From positions 5,046,769-5,110,768 of the forward strand of contig CM059624.1 in NCBI GenBank assembly GCA_030435675.1: a DNA stretch of 64,000 bases. Direction: 5' to 3'. The notes beneath the pieces were generated by a model. It saw only the letters and a program-made list of their open reading frames with translations, was not told the origin of the DNA and did no database searches. Made by a program: the position numbers and the translations under genes. This DNA is from Steinernema hermaphroditum. Taxonomy: Eukaryota > Nematoda > Chromadorea > Rhabditida > Steinernematidae. Positions 49,084 to 61,234 of the stretch are shown here, piece after piece. Position 1 is the first letter of the stretch, and the number at the start of each line of letters is the position of its first letter.

Positions 49084-50635
49084 CTGGTTGAAATTATTCG
49101 TTGTCGTTGTCATTTTGTGAATTGGTGATGACTTCTCGTATATTCAAATTTCGCATCTCTTTTTGGTCACTATCTCGCTCTTACTTCTTTCGTTACTTCA
49201 GTACTGCTCTTGCAAGCGATTTTCTACAAGATGCTTTTTTGGGACCGTTCTACATGGAATTTTAAATGTTGACATCGTTGACATAGATACGCTCGGTTTT
49301 TGGCGTTTCTGAACTTTTGTGTCACCGTGTATTCGATGATTTCCGACTTTGCATAATCTATTCCACTCCGATTTCCATTCGTAAAAATAATTTCCATCCG
49401 TAGCGAACGGCTATTCCTCTTTCTATTTGTGCCTAATCTAATGTGTGTATTTTTTTGTTTTGTGTGTTTGTCGTAATCGTATTAGATTTCTGAATAAAGG
49501 TTAACTCACTTCAGGCTTCTTTTAGATCCTCGTTATGTTCATAAAAACAATTACATTTTCCCATGATAGTTCCACGAAATGACGAATTCCTTCTGCGATA
49601 CATTTTGCTCTGGTTGTTTACAGATACATGCCTATTATTGTCCATTTGTATCCCACCCTCATTCTTCCAGGTGTTTTCTCAAGACGTCATTGTATTATTT
49701 CTCTTTCAAAGGCAATGACAATGCGTCGTGTGATCGCAAATCGTAAATGTTTTGGAAAAGTTTCTGTTTGCGCTGTTGCTCATTGCGAATTCCAAAAGCG
49801 CCGAAAACGTTCCGCGAGATCAGCTGTCTTCCGGCGGCGCGTCACGATCGTTTTGTTTGAGCAGACGGCGGAGTTGGGAGATTTTTGATGGTGACGCGCC
49901 GCACGGAAACGCTTTCGACGACGTAGTCAAACACGATTGCCGCCAAGAAGCGCAGAGCAAACAGAAAGTTGCATGATTGTTCGTTTGAACACGTGCCAGA
50001 GGCGCTTCAGATTTTGCGTTTCTGTGAGAGGGGGGAGGGGGACGGGTCGAGGTCTCTGACGACATCGCAGAAGCACACATCCAGAGACATATTTCATTGT
50101 GAAAAGAGGATGTTTGTTCACAGGAGCAATGTGAGCTTAAAGATGCGTATAAGAAACATCCGATAATAATCATACATAGATTCAATCCAGAAAGTGCAGT
50201 TTTAAAAAGAAAAACGGTGATGGGAAAATCTTTCTATCGGCTCCTTAAGCACATTTTTGATTAAAGAGTCCATAAAAAGAAAATTAAAAACAGTTACTAA
50301 TCTAGACGTGTGCTTTAAGAGAGCGAGGTGTGACTGGATATCAGGATGGTACAGAATAGAACAACATCAAAGCACATGTATATTTGACTGTGGACACATT
50401 CTTGTAGAATGCAAGCAGACTATTTGTGGGCGTTGTGTCTTCAAGGCTTACCTAGCCGTTTTCTTTTTCACTGTCGGCGAATGTAGATTTAATTTAAGTG
50501 AAAGAAAGCAAATAAAAAACTGTTGAGTTTTTTAAAATTGAGTGACCTCCTTCGCTCCACAGACCCTGCTGCAAACCTGACAGATCCTGGGGACCGCCTT
50601 GATGGAGACTGTAGAGATAGGAGTCGCCGCCATCC
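49084..50635. other. intergenic with an island near 49.8-49.97 kb
   Basis: 49795-49970 carries gatcagctgtcttccggcgg and gcgcgtcacgatcg. AAAGTGCA is at 50191. Frames at 49628-50185 overlap on both strands and have no motif. No gene is recognised. Confidence 0.25.
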
Positions 50636-50639
50636 ATCT

Positions 50640-51010
50640 CATATGAGGTATTTGCTGAAATGCTTCTCTCAGGGTTGTACACGACAGGACAAGCGAGACA
50701 GGACCCCGGCGGGCGCATGGATCGTAATCATCGATGGAGGTCGCGAAGCAGATCGGCTCCAAGGTCTGGGACCAGGATATGTCCTGTGATAGCCGCGACT
50801 TGAACCTGCTGGACTGTATCATGTGGGGAATCTTGGAGAGTGAAGTTTCGCAAATCCGGAACACTAGTTTTGACAATATGAGGCGATCTCTGAAGCGTGC
50901 GAGGGCTGGAATCTGTAGTGCTCGCGGTCACGAAGAAGAATTTCATTCTCTGTATGGACGTTGGCGAAAGGTCGTTGGTAGTAATGGCGAATATCTTTTG
51001 GATTAAGCTT
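50640..51010 (+). mobile_element. mariner-like transposase relic
   Basis: The plus-strand frame at 50734-51006 includes SRDLNLLDCIMWGILESEV, which corresponds to the mariner signature SPDLNPLDYxxW with the last catalytic Asp. It is followed by SLKRARAGICSAR and SLYGRWRKVVGSNGEYLLD, matching the C-terminal end of this family. Further upstream (50640-50733) only a decayed QQD-like block is seen, in a shifted frame. The helix-turn-helix part and inverted repeats were not found. Non-functional. Confidence 0.65.
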
Positions 51011-52732
51011 TTGATTATGATGTTTTATGATGAATTTCGTTTTTTTAAATATCGTAAGCTCTTTGAATTTTCGCCATGCCCATTTTGTTGTGTTACAAAA
51101 GCTTTGGGACACTCTGTGCACGGTGACAAAACAAAATCGGGGTTAGGAGACGAAAGTTATTAACTAGAAATCACCTGTGAAATTTACTCTAGTTTGCAAA
51201 GATCAAGACCTTTTGGACTTTCTACGTTTCTTCCCAGTGATGTGAACAGCTGTAGTTTATGGTGATACGGTACAAATGACGTTTTAAGAAACGTCCTGGG
51301 AGAATGAGGGTGGCCGATGAATAGCCCACGTTTGTGGTGGTAAATATTGACAACAAAAACAATCGTCATTTTGTAGAATTCCCAGGTAACGTGTTATGAA
51401 CATATTCTCACAACAAGAGGAACAATTTATCAGATGTCAGAATTTGCGTGAGAACGGAGCTAATTTTGGACACTGTCTCTAGAAAACATTGCTTGCGAAA
51501 AAAGGTACAATCTAAGCATCTATCAATCCCCCTATGTGAATATTCTAAATATGATGTCAATCTTTAAAGCAGTTGACCATTTGATCTCAAAGTTCAGAGT
51601 TCCCGAAGTTCTAAAATAGGCATTCAATAGGCAGACGCGATGATGCTTTTTCATGAATGTTCCAGTCTATTCATCACTCATCAGACGACGCTGACTATAC
51701 TTTCTATCCCACGGGACCTTCGATGTCAGATTTGAAAATTCGATTAGAAAACAACGTGGTTTGGGAACATTCGCAATGCACCGAACTTCGATTAAAAGAT
51801 TAATTATATCCTAAACGTTCTCGATGAATGTATTTTTTTATCCGAGTTGAAGAGAAAACGCTGAGAGTGATTGAGGTACTCTGCCGACGCTGAAAGGTTA
51901 AAGATTCCAACTGCGACTTGTAACCTATGGCAAAGAATCAATCTGACATAGGTGCAGCGGTCGTTTATTTTACGCACGTCCCATTTGCTGTTTTGTTTAA
52001 ACAGAAGAAATGGTTTAAAGAACTCTAATAATAAATTTATAACGGTCCAGCGAGATAATCATACATATTGGCTTTAAGTAGAGTAAGTGTTACTCTCTCT
52101 ATTTCATTACCGATTCCTAATCCAGCGCTTTATGTGCGTGTGGTATTCCTACGATTAGAGCGATCACGTGGAAGACCGGTTACGCTCTTTGAAGGTCACC
52201 GACACTGTCACTACAAATTAGAAGCAGGGAAATTCTTGTGTGTCTTCCAATTGGCTTCACATCGTCTGCCTTTGAAATATACCGTATCTAGCACAAATGA
52301 TGTAAATTTCGTGAATGTGCTTATACAGAAACAGCACGTCTAGTCGCCGTTTACAGTATTTTATTTTACACTATTCGCGACATATCTACTGCTAGATCAA
52401 CCTAAATTCGTGCACTTCTCTGGGCACCTCGTGAAAGGCATGAAAGTCGTTCTGAACATCAGATCCTATCCGGAAAATTTTTCCGGAATATAGCAATTGT
52501 GATGAACATTCTCGCCATTACGAATGGAGTAAATTTCATTTGTACACAATGCTACAAAATGCTACAAAATGCATCACAGTGAATAGAAGTAAGTCATACA
52601 AGTGCCAGGCATTGTCCTACACAATCACCCGTGAAATCTTCAGAGGAAGAGAAATATTGAGTTTCGTAAAGAAACGCTTTACGTGTAGGCTGTCGCGGCG
52701 ATGTATGAACCAAAGATCTGAAACGCTCTTGT
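51011..52732. other. intergenic, nothing recognised
   Basis: AT-rich, with short frames only. A small tandem duplication (aatgctacaaaatgctacaaaatgc, split over 52547-52571) is present. Confidence 0.25.
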
Positions 52733-52758
52733 ACAGTGTGTCCCAGATAAATTGCAGC
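52733..52758 (+). repeat. single mariner-type terminal repeat
   Basis: Reads acagtgtgtcccagataaat, then tgcagc. It matches the outer end of the 56348-56574 MITE (cggggtgtcccagataaagtgcaac) with a few changes and is preceded by a T that forms the TA target. The other end is not visible. Confidence 0.5.
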
Positions 52759-53019
52759 ATAAAGAAATCGATGTAACTCACTGTGGTCTTCTCCATATAC
52801 GATACTTTTATGCGCAAACTGAAGCTGCACCGGATCCAAGGATCCCACTCATTCTGCTTCTAATGTGCTTTCTAAACTTCGGACTACTCACTGTTGGGAG
52901 CAGAAGAGTTGGTGCTCTCCTGTGATCATTGGCTATCCATACTATAAGTAAACTGGCCTCTCCTCTATTCCTGAATCCTGTCCAATCGGCAATCTTTCAA
53001 ATCTGCGCTAATCGCTCTG

Positions 53020-53275
53020 TTTGATCTGCTGGCCATCGCCACCCCTTCCCGCCGTTGGCGTGCATCCAGATCACGTGAAGCGCCGCGGCCATCCATCGCA
53101 AAACTCACAAAGCGTCTGGCCGACGCGCACTTTTCGCGCCCAAAAGTGCAAACCGCGTGCGGTTGTGTTGCGATCCGTCTACGTCAGGGGGAGCGCGCCA
53201 CGGGCGAACGGGGATCGTTTTTCCTTTGTTGTTACACTGCCTAACGACCGGCAGAACGTCACGATTTGTGTGGAA
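53020..53275. promoter_or_regulatory. GC-rich island, candidate regulatory element
   Basis: Contains agatcacgtgaag (E-box), gcacttttcgcgcccaaaa, then gtgc (an inverted GCACTTTT/AAAAGTGC pair) and several CG-rich words. No coding motif is seen. Function is inferred only from composition and shared words. Confidence 0.25.
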
Positions 53276-55199
53276 ACGATGGGAAACAGGAAGACGTTCC
53301 TGCAGTGCTGCCCGGAGAGTACAAAAGCCATAAAGAGGCGTTTATGACGTCGCCATGAGGGTGAGAGCGTATGACATTTCCACTAATACAATCTGCGCGT
53401 ATTGTTTTGTTAGAAGAATCCGATTGGAGTGCAGAGATGTAGTGTGTTGCGGCGACATTTGATGAAAGGTTGTTGCACTGAAATGGAGAACACCCTGGGG
53501 ACATTCATTCGCAGAACAGCTGTACATTCTTGGAGTGACTGGACGCTTTTGAAGAAGGTCACATGTTCACAACATAGACAGAGGATGAGAATGATTTTTG
53601 ATTTCGGACTGAGAGTCTTTGGAGGGACAATATGACTAAAAGATGACTTTTTTCTGTATGTTGATATTACTTGTATCTACAGCTCGATCAACATAGAGTT
53701 TTTGTCTTAACTTGATGCTGAACTGCACAGTTGTGGGCTTGCAGATAATCACTGAGCTATGGCTCTCTTCTAACCGTGAAAACTCACTACCAAAACAAAA
53801 CACTATAGTGTATCTGCTATAGTTAGTCCTAGTCTTGTGCAACAAAACCTCCTTGACTAGGTGGCTTGTTTCAAAGGCGTCGTGATCCGGACATCCTTGT
53901 TTGCATATTTGAGGAGCGCTCCAAAAACACGTCCATTCATTCATGACGATTTGTTTTGCATCCGGCCGAAGGACATTTGGAGGAAGCGTGGTGCTGCGAC
54001 GCGGAGAAAACACTTAGGACATTCCTTCAAAGGACCTCATACGTTTTCCGCATGATTCAGACGCTTTTACCAGAGGTCAATCGAAATGTAACATAGGATA
54101 ATACATGTTTGAGTCGAACGGTTTCAGATTCATACGGACATCCACTTGCAGAATGCTATTTTTTGAATCAATTGTGAATGGTTATGAAGCTGTAAAAGAG
54201 GAATGTATGCATTTGATAGGTAGTTGGGACACTAGCTTAGCAAGGTCTCGGCCGATGGTCCAAGTTCTTAGTAAACTGTTGTCCAACCAGCGATGCAGGT
54301 CCTGGTGATGATCTAACTAACCATTATTAGACAGTCTACTGCGGATACCAGTCTACTCTCCCACAGTAGTAGAAATTCATGGAAACTAAGGTTGGAATTT
54401 AAGCTGCGTACGAGCGGAACAAGTTTCACTTTTAGCAACCCACATTCACTTCTGCATAGAGCCTAACATCGTGGTTTAGGTTCCAGCTGAGACTCATACC
54501 CATAGATTTAGAGCGAGCGCTGTAGTCTTAATAGCTCAGCACATCTCCTAGCACCGCGGAAGTTCCTTGATGGATCTGGGAGCGGAAATGTGGCTTCCAA
54601 CTTGATCGACGCAGCATCTAATTCCAGAATACTGAATCCTCATCCTGGAGATGTAATCTCCGGCTCAACTTTCCGCGGCTGAATCTATTTCTGAATATAT
54701 GATCGTTGAATAGGGTACACATCCATCAAACATCGCTATAAACTATATTACATAATTGAGTGATCCTTTCCAACCACAATTCTCCAAAAAACATCAAGAA
54801 CAACAACCAGAAAAGCTCGTGATGATTACATTAGCTCCACTCTACCCATAATTCACTGATCTCATGCGCATAAAACGACGTCATGGTAAACACTGCTCAG
54901 ACCCTAAAAATGAATTTTTCATTTGACTTCTTTTCTTTCAAAAACTTTTATGGGCAAAGGAGGAATTTTCAACGAATAGCATGTATCCGAAAGTGTAATC
55001 GACGAGGTGACGCAAATGATTGCAAAGAAAAGAGGGAGACGAGTCGGAGACGTCATGAGATCAGACAACGAGAAGAAGGGCGCTTGGTGCATCGGTAGAT
55101 TTGCGAAAATGGTCTGTATATGAAGTTTAGATGAGGTCGAGCTTTTGATGAATCCAACACAAACACTCAGGCGTGCAAAGTGTAACATTACACCGTCGC
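53276..55199. other. intergenic, nothing recognised
   Basis: Short overlapping frames without motifs. A small inverted repeat ctggagatgtaatctccgg occurs at about 54644. Confidence 0.2.
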
Positions 55200-55600
55200 C
55201 ACTTCCCATTCAGAACTCCAACTCGTGCACTTTCCATCTCAACAGAACGCTCCATCATTTTTGGTCCTCCAAAGTGCAATTCCGACGAGCTCTCTGGCAT
55301 TTCACATGTTTATTTAGTGAATTCAAATGCCAGACTCAGCGACGTCTCCGTCGAAAATTCGTTCACTCGCCGGACTCCCATCCCTGAAGCGACCTTTCTT
55401 GGCGCGGGAACTTTTTAAAGATCAACACACGCTGTTTTAAAAATAGACGTCCGATCTGCAGATGAGCATCGTGATATCATCGCTGGCGCGGCGCCAATCT
55501 GTCGATCAACTGTTCGGCCGTCTGGCGCGATCGACGTCTCCCGCTGCGGGGGACGGGCGGCAAAGGCTTAGACAAGCAGTCGGGTGCTTTTTATGAGAGT
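55200..55600. promoter_or_regulatory. GC-rich island, candidate regulatory element
   Basis: AAAGTGCA motifs at 55226 (reverse) and 55271. Followed by ggcgcggcgccaatctgtcg and gtctggcgcgatcgacg near 55487-55540. No coding motif is recognised. Confidence 0.25.
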
Positions 55601-55755
55601 GATAAGATACGGTCTACAACAAGGAACTTGTACTTGAAATGGAAAGTTATCATAGGGAAAGACAGAATCTTCCTTTGGATGGGGTCGAAGGACAAAAACG
55701 GTTCTAGGTGGTTTGATTTTTACCATTTATTTTCCCGAATCAACGGTATTACATC

Positions 55756-55971
55756 GTGCAGGACAACTTATATGAGCAAGATAGACACAAATCGCAGTGG
55801 CTTGATAATTTCCTCAAATTAAAAACTGTTCTTGACTGTGCAGTCCTTCTGTTCTTTGATGCTCCAAACAGCAAGATCCAGGAAGTTCACATCTCCGACT
55901 TCGTGGGCCGAACGTGCTTAGAATCCTTGCTCAAGAAGACTCGTATATTAAGACTCGAAATATTTCTTTGA
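55756..55971 (+). other. coding-like fragment of unknown family
   Basis: A 71-codon frame reading LKLKTVLDCAVLLFFDAP, then KIQEVHISDFVGRTCLESLLKK. It has the alternating hydrophobic pattern of a real protein and recalls repeat units of nematode F-box-associated proteins, but no firm family match can be made by eye. It ends at a TGA and has no obvious splice partners, so it may be a pseudogene piece. Confidence 0.25.
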
Positions 55972-56347
55972 GCCAGGTCCAGTCCTGCTGGAGCCTCTAT
56001 TCAAAGTTTATTGAATTTTCCTACGTCTATAGAACCACAATGTCGAACAAAATCAGGTTTCTGCGTTGGCGCTTAAACGCTTAAAAGAAGATGGCACCTA
56101 TTTGGTCCATAATCTACGAAATCTAGCTTTCTACCATTGGAAAGACAAAAATCGTTGGAATAAAGTTTGTTCTGCTGAAACTGCCCCCATAATGAGATGT
56201 TCCCTCTAAGTTCTGAAGGTCTTTATGGGGTCTTTATCGTTTCTAAATTCATGTACTCAAGCTCTAGGTTCGCTTAACATAGTCGATGTGAGCTGCTTTT
56301 CTGAATATATTTCTGTCCAATACTGCGGAAAAGGACATACAATTGTA

Positions 56348-56574
56348 CGGGGTGTCCCAGATAAAGTGCAACATTTTTGATTCGTTGATTTAAGTGGATT
56401 TTCGAGAGTTTGATCACGTTTGGACGTCATATTCGTGTTCAGCGTGCTCTTCTAGCTCTGAATATCTGATAATAGCTGTAATTTCGCAGTTGTTCATGGA
56501 AAAAACGGAGTAATTGAAGACCGATTTTCCATTTTCCAGATTTATTTTTGTTGCACTTTATCTGGGACACCCTG
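56348..56574. mobile_element. 227-bp Tc1/mariner-type MITE
   Basis: Left terminus cggggtgtcccagataaa, then gtgcaac (56348-56372), is mirrored by the right terminus (56550-56574), 24 of 25 bases matching. It is flanked by TA on both sides (56346-56347 and 56575-56576), the mariner target duplication. The interior is non-coding. Near-identical ends suggest recent mobility, with a transposase supplied elsewhere. Confidence 0.85.
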
Positions 56575-56687
56575 TATATTAAGATATAAGGGGGCAATGG
56601 GGCAAATGACACGCGTCGATCGGGTTGAGATGTGGGGAGTTTATGGCCAGGCTGGGAAGTCCTAACGCGCACAAACTTAACTTCCTT

Positions 56688-56736
56688 TAATCAGACTATC
56701 TATCAAAAGCAGGGTTTTTGATAGATAGTCTGATTA
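56688..56736. repeat. perfect 21-bp hairpin
   Basis: Arms taatcagactatctatcaaa plus a (56688-56708) and its exact complement (56716-56736) enclose the 7-base loop gcagggt. Perfect pairing over 21 bp is unlikely by chance. It could be a recent template-switch product, the fused ends of a small transposon, or a short hairpin RNA; nothing favours one. Confidence 0.8.
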
Positions 56737-57146
56737 TGATGACCCCGACTTTATCTTCGCCGTTAAGCTCGAATAAACTCGAAACTCGTAATAACTTGGA
56801 TAGTTCAGTTTACGTGCATTCGACCCATTCGCCTCTAACCACTCCAGCACACCTGCACCCAATCGGTTTCTGCAATTTCCTTTGGAAGGCGTCGTTTCTG
56901 CGAAGATGACCAAGGTTTCAATGGGTCTTAGAACGCTCACATTGTTTACAAGCCGATGGCACTCAAAATCCCACGACAAATCAATCAGCTGAGTGTGCGA
57001 GATTGTAAAAGCCGACGTCACAAAGCCGCGAACCGAAACAACTGTCGCTTTTTTACGATCGATCTATCAAAGTTTTACGATTTCTCTACGTCGTTCAACA
57101 GACTGCTACATGTTTGACGTGTGGTCCGTATACTTCTAGAGAAAAC

Positions 57147-57427
57147 ATGGACAATCTTATAGAACTGCTTTCATCTTCCGAGCACGATCTCTGGCGCTGT
57201 CGAAATTCCTTCGAAAATTGCATTTCCTCTTCAAGAAGGTGGACGTAAAGGAAGGAAATGTGGAAATGGAATTGCCCAGCGATTCATCATCGGTGGATCT
57301 ATGGACATGCCAGTGCAAATACAACGGTGAATATGTATATCTGGAAATGTATTTCAATACAATAGTAATAAATGGTTGGCACAGAGTACAGTTGCATGTA
57401 CCTCTATTTTTAGTTTTTTTTTTCTGA
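57147..57427 (+). other. coding-like fragment of unknown family
   Basis: An ATG at 57147 starts MDNLIELLSSSEHDLWRCRN and meets a stop after about 33 codons. A second plus-strand frame over 57218-57427 reads KKVDVKEGNVEMELPS, then CQCKYNGEYVYLEMYFN and INGWHRVQLHVPL, with convincing protein-like composition. One frame change would join them. The minus-strand frame here is probably the shadow. Family unknown; may be a degenerate gene or one exon of a larger gene. Confidence 0.3.
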
Positions 57428-57659
57428 GAAACGTCTGTATACGAATCCGTTTGTGGTTTTACAATACATAACGAAAATACAGAAAATAAATACAACGGTT
57501 TCGTTGCCAAGTGTCCTTTCAACCTTAAAAGAAGATCACAAAGATCGGACCCAGCTTTAGTTATGCATAGTTATGTGGAATATGTGTGTGAAGTGCCCTT
57601 CAAAGTACCTTCATTGGGGATCAAAAGGAGGATTCCCTTTGTGTCAGTCAGGTTGTCCG

Positions 57660-57702
57660 TTCGCTCTCTCAGAAATGAGTTAAGTGAGCGGTCGTTCTTG
57701 GC
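57660..57702 (+). repeat. dispersed short repeat, copy 5
   Basis: Reads ttcgctctctcagaaatgag, then ttaagtgagcggtcgttcttggca. It is preceded by caggttgtcc, similar to the gggttgtcc before copy 3. Confidence 0.5.
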
Positions 57703-59929
57703 ACATCACGTCGCTCCCATCCACAGTGGTCGGCATGAAACGTGCTAGATCGTAAGTGGAACATCACTATGTAGGTCTTTCATTTGTTGTTTGCCACCTT
57801 GTATTTCTCCCCGGCTCCTTAAAGGCCTTGAAGAAAACCGCAGTTCCAACACTTGCCAAGAAAACCGTAGTTACCGATCGACTCCGTCATTAAACCGAAG
57901 ATTCGCTGCAACGTCGACGTCCCTATCGACACCAGCATCAAAGAAGGGTCTGTGATCCGCTATACTTCGGCGCGTTGCCTTGCCGAATTCAGCTCGCCTG
58001 AACTGATGGGATCGCACGCCGTAACGAAGAAAAGAAGGTCTGATATTGATATGTCCGGGAACTTTTTGGATTAACCTAGTATTTATGTAAGAATAATTAA
58101 TCTTGCATAGCGTAATGCTATTGATCCATGGGATTACTGGTAAACATCTGGATCGCAAACTTCGAATGCATTATGCATTTCACCGTTTATTTCAAAGATT
58201 ATTCTTTCAATTAATTCTTTTCATGATGTTTTAGAATATTCTTTGAATGACCTTTGGTACAATCTGAAGTAACAGGATTTGCGCACACATAAAAAAGCAC
58301 TCATAATGGCGCTTCCGATTAGTTCGAAGGTGGATGCATGATTGACGCAGTTGGAAATGTGAACAGGAAAGGCGTAATGGCACATTCCGTGGATATACTC
58401 AAGCGCTTAAAGCGTTCCGCCGCGATAAGGGAACCGTTATGTGACGCACAATCAACTGAAAAGCACAACAGAATCCTTCTCATAATTCGCGGAAGAAATT
58501 CAAAGTCGACGAGAAAGATTCCGCTTGTTTCGAAACATCGGTCATATAGTCGACTTGGATGAAACAGGATAGAGGCTTATGTCGGCAATTCACAAGTCCA
58601 ACGAAAATGATCGTGTAAAATCGGCAGATCCTAGGATGGCAAATCGACAGGTTCGCTGGTTTGTCTGTGTCTTTTTCAGTGAGCATGGGAGCGGCCCTTC
58701 GGATGGAGACACCATGGCCCCGAGGATGGCAAAATTGGCGGATCCTTTTTATACCGGTGTAACCCGGTAGATAATTGTGTGTTTGGCACCTGTAGAACAC
58801 CGGCGTCTTGCAATCCGCAAGGCTACTTGGCTTTTAGCACCTTTATATGCGATTTCGCGCGCAGCCCCGTTTATACTTCAGTATTCTAAAGTGTCTCACA
58901 AGAATGGTGTAACACAGACTTCTTTCGATCGATATGTCGATCGATATGTATGATATATCGATATATCTTATCAGTTAGTTGTGCACTCATCGCATTGTGC
59001 ACTTTTAGAAGCACAATGGTTTTATGACAAATGTGAACTAGGCTATTTCTGATAAAAAGTTTATGAACACAGGTTACACAGAAGTGCACCGAGATGGTGA
59101 TAACATTTTGACCGATACGGATCACATGAGACCCGTCGAGTTGTTTTTCACATGATCGAAATCAATTCGTTATGTATGTGCACTTTCCTCGAGACCAGGA
59201 TAGAGATAATGCATACTAAGTTCAAGACCACCACAAGTCAGATGATGAGTTATTTTTAGCGCTACTAGTAGACAGTGAAATGATATCACTCATATCAAGG
59301 ATGTACTTTTCGATAGAGCTATTCTGAGACGGCCGGTCGAGACAAGTCTAGACAAAACAGAGATGTCTATGTACTTCTGAGTCGAAACCGTCAACGTTCT
59401 TGTCCTGTTAGATGTGTACTTCTGCAAACAGGTTTGCGTAGGTGACGAGATTAGAGGTGACAGATGGAAACCAGCCAATCGATTCGATGATAAGCCTGCA
59501 AAAAGTACAATTGCGTCATTGATTTTATGAGGATTCTGAGTTTTTGTGAGTGAACGAAAGGGGGGCGCCCGAAATTTGGGATGTTCTGGTGAGTGTGACG
59601 TGAAGATGGTTGGCAAAAAGATGCAGGACATGGATATTACAGCATTTCCAAGCCGCACAGACATAGTGAAACCAAGTGGTTCGCCACATATGACCATCCT
59701 CTCCGAATCCATGTTCTTCTTCGCTTTATAAAGTCCACATAGCTTCTCTGCAGGGCACATATCATAAGTCGTCATAAGTGCCTCGATCAATCAATCGCTC
59801 TGGGACCATTAATGCCGCTAATTATCACAATTTATAGCCGCTCTAGCCCACACAGCCAGAGTGGAATGAAACATCTGCAGTTTCGACGACAGCCTCTGCG
59901 TCGCCGACAACAGTCGTACAAATTCTTTT
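57703..59929. other. intergenic with an AT-rich palindromic cluster
   Basis: 58927-58968 is a run of overlapping cgatcgatatg/atatcgatatat palindromes. AAAGTGCA (reverse) is at 58998 and 59179. A 166-codon minus frame at 59290-59790 begins MIEALMTTYDMCPAEK but has no recognisable motif and is left uncalled. Confidence 0.25.
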
Positions 59930-60200
59930 CGAAAATGTGTGCAAACTCCGCCAGACCGATTGATCACTGGTCTGGGCGCCCACACACATACAGCAGCCAC
60001 CGGCTGGCGCTGCTTATCTTTTGACGTTTATTTTGGGCGAACGTTCCGCGTGCGACACGGCAGCGCCGCCGATCGGAGTCTCGACGGTGCCGTGATTTAT
60101 CCGCGGGGCGATCGGCACGTAGCGGAGGGTGCACGCATGATCGGGAAGTCAGCTGTCGACGCAACTTTTCGAACTTTCGAAGGTGAAGACACGAGAATTA
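59930..60200. promoter_or_regulatory. GC-rich island, candidate regulatory element
   Basis: Contains ctgcttatcttttgacgttt (GATA-like), cgccgatcgg and cgcggggcgatcggcacg. Multiple frames are open on both strands. It lies about 1 kb upstream of the MDTVP gene at 61235 and could be its distal control region. Confidence 0.2.
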
Positions 60201-61234
60201 CGCCCGGGTTGTCGTAAAGTGGGAAATATGAGGGACAGGGAATGATCGAAAAGATTGGAAACCGGGGGAACGGTGTCAGATGATTGGATTGAAATAATAC
60301 AAGCGATGCTGATCACAAACCTGAAGAAAATAACTGTACGTATCCGACTACGAAACGCGGAAAAAAAGCTTTCTATTCAATGCTTGTTTTAATGCAAAGT
60401 GAAACTATGTCCTTCTTAATGAGCCACTACAGTAAGGGCCAGAAGCCTCCTGGAACACCAATAGATCCATGGTCTCGTCAAGAAGGTCGTCACAAGATTT
60501 CCCCGTCTCAATACTTGCTGAAACTCCGAAGAACTCGAGATGATCGTCGGCGCCCCTACCGGAATTCGCCTCTTCAGTGCCAACATAAACTAATGTGATC
60601 AACGAGCACAACTCTGATTCCGTGCCTATCTCCGAAACCATAAGAAGACGGGTGGCTGCAGTGTGAATCTGCGCTTTTTTGCGCTTATCAAACATAAATT
60701 TCTATCTAAATTTCTAGACATCCACAATGCACTGCCAGAAAATAGAAAAATTGCCGTATTCCTAAAGCGTCCCGTAAACGGAAATTTTCAATGAGGCGAC
60801 TTTAAAGGATTTGGCTAACGCGACAATATGAAATTCAGCGGTAGGGCAAGTTCAATCAGATGAGGTAATACGCAGCGTTGCCGGATGAATCGGGGACCTT
60901 TACAAGGAAGCCCAGTTGTGACGACAAAAACTCACCTAAAGGCCCGTTTATACTTCCGAAAAAGAAGGAAGCGATTGGTCCCATAGCGAAGCCAAAACTG
61001 TTTTTGGATGCGGCAAACTGTTTCTTTACATGTGGAGAAACAGTTTTCGGAATTATAAAGGCCTTATGTCAATGGCGTACATTATCCGCTGGAAGCAAGC
61101 ATATCATCACATCCTTCGACATAACTGAATCCGATCCATACATCAGAGCACAAAGCGTCGTACCTCTTCCTCGCACCGCTAACCATCAATATAAATGCAG
61201 ACTGACTCCTTTCCGAAAATTCCTTCGATCGGAC
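60201..61234. other. upstream region of the 61-kb MDTVP gene
   Basis: The frame of the MDTVP gene is open upstream to 60878 but shows no family-like sequence before the ATG at 61235, so the extra N-terminus is judged not to be used. No other feature is seen. Confidence 0.3.

Noticed and set aside
48401..49084. Taking the RTE fragment as a host gene starting upstream of 49070
   Set aside because: The codons before 49070 lie in the target-site duplication and host DNA, there is no ATG, and the protein is plainly the C-terminus of a retrotransposon.
59290..59790. 166-codon minus-strand frame starting MIEALMTTYDMCPAEK
   Set aside because: The start looks protein-like but the second half is low-quality sequence and no family or splice structure could be supported.
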